A stretch of DNA of 11,989 nt. Origin: Jimgerdemannia flammicorona (lineage: Eukaryota > Mucoromycota > Endogonomycetes > Endogonales > Endogonaceae). Position numbers and translations under genes: made by a program. The stretch's first letter is position 1, and every line of letters begins with the position of its first letter. The DNA is taken from NCBI GenBank assembly GCA_003990745.1, contig RBNI01005881.1, positions 1 through 11,989 on the forward strand, in the 5' to 3' direction. Below the pieces are notes generated by a model that worked only from the letters and a program-made list of their open reading frames with translations, had not been told where the DNA came from and ran no database searches. Shown one piece after another: positions 9,311-11,989 of this stretch.

Positions 9311-10081
9311 GGTGGTAGACAGGTGTTACTGACAGAGAGGGTAACTGTTCTGAATGTGTATTGGATGCCAAAGCTTTGGTATCTGGGCTACCATTTGGAC
9401 TTCCCTAAGTGGGTGGTTAAAAGGCTTCTCAAGATGGCCCACTCTTGGCTCTGGGCTGGACGCCGGAGTCAGATTGGTTAGGAGGTACTCGCACTTCCTG
9501 TGGATTATGGAGGACTTGGCCTGGTGGACTTTTCAAAGAGGCTACTCTGCTTGAGGGCATGGTGGATGAAGAGGGCCAGTGAGTTGAGAGGAGGAGAATG
9601 AGTGCCCCTTATGCAGCATTTATGGGAGGTGAGGGTGTCACCACGGGGTGGCTCAGGGGATCTACTGTCCTTGGTGGCCTTGGATAGTAGCTGGAGGATG
9701 AGGTACAAAGGATTCTGGTGGGGAGTGGTAGATGGGGCCCATCACATTGAGATCCGTTGGCAAGGTACTGAAGGGGATGAGGACTGAGATCCGGAGATGT
9801 GGAGGTGGGACCAGCTCTTGTTGGGAGGGGATCTGGTCGAGAACTTCCGATTAGAGGAGGGAATGGAGTACCTTAGGGGTCTGGGCCAGGACCTTTGGCC
9901 AGAGACCTGGCAAGGGGCTGGGATCAGGGAGGGATGGGACTGGGCAGGCGTCTGGTCTTGGATCAAGGTGGTGTCGAGGTGGCTCCCACCAAAACTCTGG
10001 GTAGCATGGTGGAGGCTGTTGTGGCGAAATGTGATGCTAAACTTTAGGACTGACCATCTGGTGGATGGCAGGGTTTTTGAT

Positions 10082-10153
10082 TGTGAGGAGTGTCATAATG
10101 TAGGGTAGGAGGGCAGGGTGGTGCAGACTCCTGAACATTGGCTGGGGGAGTGC
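10082..10153 (+). other. C-terminal Cys/His motif (zf-RVT-like), copy 2
   Basis: Cys codons at 10082 and 10091, a His codon at 10136 and a Cys codon at 10151 give C-x2-C-x14-H-x4-C, the arrangement of the Cys/His motif near the C-terminus of L1/Tx1-type ORF2 proteins. A TAG at 10106 falls inside it; copy 1 has CAG there. It is preceded by a WVAWWRLLW stretch typical of the region upstream of this motif. Confidence 0.75.
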
Positions 10154-10567
10154 GAGAGTATGGAGAATTTTTGGAAGGTAGTTGGGGGGAGATTGGGAGT
10201 GCCAGCACCTGACCCTGAGGTGGGTGGGCAGTGGGCAGCTCTACAGTCAAGGCTGGTGGGGGGGGTAGGGAATGAGTGGCTGACAGTTGGTTGAGCCATT
10301 GCAATATGGGTGGGGCTCGCAGAACACTAGCAGAGCATCTTTGAGGAGGGCCCTCAGAGGTCTGTGAACCTGAGGGTAGTAAGGTGGGAGGAGCTGATGC
10401 TCGAGCTCTTCAAGGCATGGTGGATTGGATGGGGCCCTAAGGGGGGGAGACATAAGGGACTAGTAAGGAGGATTGTAGAGAAGAGTGGTGGTAGAGTTGT
10501 GGTGAAGGTGGATGGGGTGGCATTGGTAGGAACTCGAGAGAGGTGGGGACCCTGTGGGATAGAGTGA

Positions 10568-10625
10568 GGGCATAGGCTGTATCAATATTACTATAGACAT
10601 TAGTTAATAAAGGGAGTCCAAGTGA

Positions 10626-10627
<2 letters not shown>
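10568..10627 (+). terminator. LINE copy 2 3' UTR with polyadenylation signal
   Basis: The 60 nt after the ORF2 stop contain a canonical AATAAA at 10606-10611, 17 nt before the tail starts at 10628. This indicates an mRNA-like transcript that was cleaved and polyadenylated before being copied into DNA. Confidence 0.88.

Positions 10628-10656
<29 letters not shown>
10628..10656 (+). repeat. poly(A) tail of LINE copy 2
   Basis: There are 29 uninterrupted A residues between the 3' UTR and the right target-site duplication. This is the hallmark of insertion by target-primed reverse transcription of a polyadenylated RNA. The apparent Lys-rich frame over it is an artefact. Confidence 0.96.
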
Positions 10657-10658
<2 letters not shown>

Positions 10659-10672
10659 CACAGGGGGGCTTC
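10657..10672. repeat. right target-site duplication of LINE copy 2
   Basis: GACACAGGGGGGCTTC follows the poly(A) directly and is identical to 4907-4922. Copy 1 ORF2 resumes in frame from here. Confidence 0.95.
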
Positions 10673-11989
10673 TTTCCCTTTGGGGAGGAGAGTGTCTCAG
10701 GGGGATCCACTGTCACCTATCCTTTATGCCTTCGCCCTGGAGCCATTGTTGGATCGGATCTGGTGGAGAGTTGGTGGACTGAATATCTTGGGCATCAACT
10801 GGAAGGTGGGGGCCTTTGCCAATGATATGGTGATTGGGTTGGGCTCGGTGGCAGATGTGGCTATGCTCAAGGAGATAGTTGAGTGGTATGAGAGATGCTC
10901 TGGGGCAAAACTCAACTGGCACAAGTGTGAGACAATGGTCCTTGGGGAAGGAGTCATAGGTGGGGACATCATTGGAACAATTGTCCTGGCTGGAGGGGTG
11001 GTATGGTACTTGGGTATCTATTTCTCAGTGTATGGCTCTTTACTTCCCAAGGAGTGGTGGGAGCGTAAGCTGGTAGAATGGGGGAAAGCACTGACAAGTT
11101 GGGGTGGTAGACAGGTGTCGCTAGCAGGAAGGGTAACTGTTCTGAATGTGTATTGGATGCCGAAGTTTTGGTATCTAGGCTACCATTTAGACTTCCCTAA
11201 GTGGGTGGTTAAGAAGCTTCTCAAGATGGCCCACTCTTGGCTCTGGGCTGGACACTGGAGTCAGATTGGTTGAGAGGTACTGATACTACCTGTTGATCAT
11301 GGAGGACTTGGCCTAGTGGACTTTTCCAAGAGGCTACTCTGCTTGAGGACTTGGTGGATGAAGAGAGCCAGTGAGTTGAGAGAAAGAGAATGGGTGCTCC
11401 TTATGCAGTGTTTGTGGGAGGCGAGGGTGTCGCCATGGGGTGGCTCAGGAGATCTACTGTCCTTGGTAGCCATAGATGGTAGCCAGAGGATGAGATACAA
11501 AGGATTCTGGTGGGGAGTGGTAGATGGGGCCCATCACATTGGGATCTGTTGGCAAGGTACTGAAGGAGATGAGGACTGGGGTCCAGAGATGTGGAGGTGG
11601 GACAGACTCTTGTTAGGAGGGAATCTGGTTGAGGACTTCTGCTTAGAGGAAGGTATAGAGTGCCTTAGGGGGATGGGGCAGGACCTTTGGCTGGAGACCT
11701 GGCAAGGGGCTGGGATCGGAGAGAGATGGGACTGGGCAGGCATCTGGTCTTGGAGCAAGGTTGTGTTGAGGTGGCTCCTGCCAAAACTCTGGGTAGCATG
11801 GTAGAGGCTGTTATATCAAAATATGATGCTAAACTTTAGGGTGGGTCACCTGGTAGATGGTGGGGTTTTTGATTGTGAGGAGTGTTATAATGTAGGGCAG
11901 GAGGGAGGGGTGGTGCAGACTCCTGAACATTGGCTGGGGGAGTGCGAGAGTATGGAGAATTTTTGGAAGGTAGTTGGGGAGAGGTTGGG
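10671..11989 (+). pseudogene. LINE copy 1 ORF2, 3' part (RT core to Cys/His motif), truncated by window
   Basis: The frame continues from the left part across the target-site duplication. It begins in the RT domain at the QGDPLSP motif. The catalytic FADD reads FAND, because the first Asp codon is AAT (10821-10823) instead of GAT, so the enzyme would be dead even without its stops. Stops are TGA at 11271 and TAG at 11802. The first lies at the same codon as the TAG at 9479 in copy 2, most simply two independent hits on a TGG. The Cys/His motif is intact: Cys at 11874 and 11883, His at 11928, Cys at 11943. The last codons are cut off by the window end. Confidence 0.9.
10673..11989 (+). mobile_element. 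LINE copy 1, 3' part (runs off the window)
   Basis: This continues copy 1 after the nested insertion and stays colinear with copy 2 to the window end, which corresponds to copy 2 base 10197. About 430 bp of element plus a poly(A) should lie beyond the window, followed by a repeat of the bases ending at about 966. No length difference from copy 2 occurs in this part. Confidence 0.93.

Larger units (their letters stand above)
6914..10567 (+). pseudogene. LINE copy 2 ORF2 (APE endonuclease / reverse transcriptase), 12 stops
   Basis: This is the retrotransposition enzyme, 1218 codons with the final TGA, all in one frame. Internal stops are at 6974, 7358, 7451, 7697, 8183, 8306, 9479 (TAG), 9599, 9785, 10106 (TAG), 10292 and 10328 (TAG); the others are TGA. 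Where copy 1 can be compared, nearly all are explained by single C-to-T or G-to-A changes of TGG, CGA or CAG. At 9479 copy 1 also has a stop, and 10292 and 10328 lie beyond the visible part of copy 1. The order is APE-like domain, linker, reverse transcriptase with its key motifs, a thumb/linker region, a Cys/His motif, and a basic C-terminal tail of about 137 codons. The start at 6914 matches the copy 1 ATG at 2956. The reverse-transcriptase core between 8309 and 9478 has no stop. No RNase H domain is recognisable. Confidence 0.92.
4923..10656 (+). mobile_element. LINE copy 2, full length, nested in copy 1
   Basis: This is an end-to-end non-LTR retrotransposon: 70-nt 5' UTR, ORF1, a 34-nt junction, ORF2, 60-nt 3' UTR with AATAAA, and a 29-nt uninterrupted poly(A). 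It has no LTRs. A perfect 16-bp target-site duplication flanks it, as expected for target-primed reverse transcription. The 5' end coincides with that of copy 1, so it appears not to be 5'-truncated. The domain order (ORF1; APE, RT, Cys/His motif; no RNase H seen) resembles the L1/Tx1 group. It is inactive: three stops in ORF1 and twelve in ORF2, without any frameshift. Confidence 0.95.

Noticed and set aside
10154..10567. RNase H domain at the ORF2 C-terminus
   Set aside because: The tail is short and basic, and I could not find the spaced acidic residues of RNase H.
967..10656. LTR retrotransposon or DNA transposon
   Set aside because: There are no long terminal repeats or inverted ends. 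The ends are a 5' UTR and a poly(A), and the enzyme has APE and non-LTR RT motifs.
10622..10825. Lys-rich open frame over the poly(A)
   Set aside because: It is a translation of the poly(A) tail running into an out-of-frame piece of copy 1.
967..11989. Stop codons read as an altered genetic code or programmed readthrough
   Set aside because: TAA, TAG and TGA all occur, at different sites in the two copies, and usually the other copy has a sense codon there.
967..11989. Simple tandem duplication of one element
   Set aside because: Copy 2 has both its ends, a poly(A) and a target-site duplication, and copy 1 resumes exactly where it stopped.
1..11989. tRNA, rRNA, CRISPR array or prokaryotic operon
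   Set aside because: I saw no cloverleaf, no regularly spaced identical repeats, and no set of intact genes with ribosome-binding sites.

Overview
The window is eukaryotic repeat DNA, not a gene cluster. Evidence for a eukaryote is a poly(A)-tailed non-LTR retrotransposon with an AATAAA signal. The decay is dominated by C-to-T and G-to-A changes and the flank has no CpG at all, which points to a host that methylates or otherwise mutates cytosine in repeats. A filamentous fungus fits this best, but that is inference; nothing in the window names the species.

Layout. Bases 1-941 are AT-rich host or older repeat DNA with no CpG and at best a decayed reading frame. Bases 942-966 are a short purine-rich/GC-rich junction. 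From about 967 to the window end lie two copies of one LINE family, both on the + strand. Copy 1 starts at about 967 and is split in the reverse-transcriptase region of its ORF2. Copy 2 (4923-10656) sits in that split, complete from its 5' end to a 29-nt poly(A). A perfect 16-bp target-site duplication flanks it (4907-4922 and 10657-10672). Copy 1 then resumes and runs off the window end, about 370 bp before the point where its ORF2 should stop.

The element. Copy 2 is 5734 bp with its tail: 70-nt 5' UTR, ORF1 (628 codons plus stop), a 34-nt junction, ORF2 (1217 codons plus stop), 60-nt 3' UTR, poly(A). ORF1 has a Gly/Arg-rich N-terminus, a possible RRM-like segment and an acidic helical region, and no visible CCHC knuckle. 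ORF2 has an apurinic-endonuclease-like (APE) domain, a reverse transcriptase, and a C-terminal Cys/His motif of the zf-RVT kind (C-x2-C-x14-H-x4-C). I see no RNase H domain. This order is L1/Tx1-like.

State. Both copies are dead. Copy 1 ORF1 has a single 1-bp deletion; copy 1 ORF2 has eight in-frame stops in the visible part, an FADD-to-FAND change and the nested insertion. Copy 2 has three stops in ORF1 and twelve in ORF2 but no frameshift. Across 5.27 kb the copies are colinear except for two 1-bp indels, so decay has been almost wholly by substitution. I found no separate undescribed system. The main points of interest are the nested self-insertion, the substitution-only decay, the TAGATG ORF1/ORF2 junction, an Asp in place of the usual APE Glu, and the strong G-over-C strand bias.
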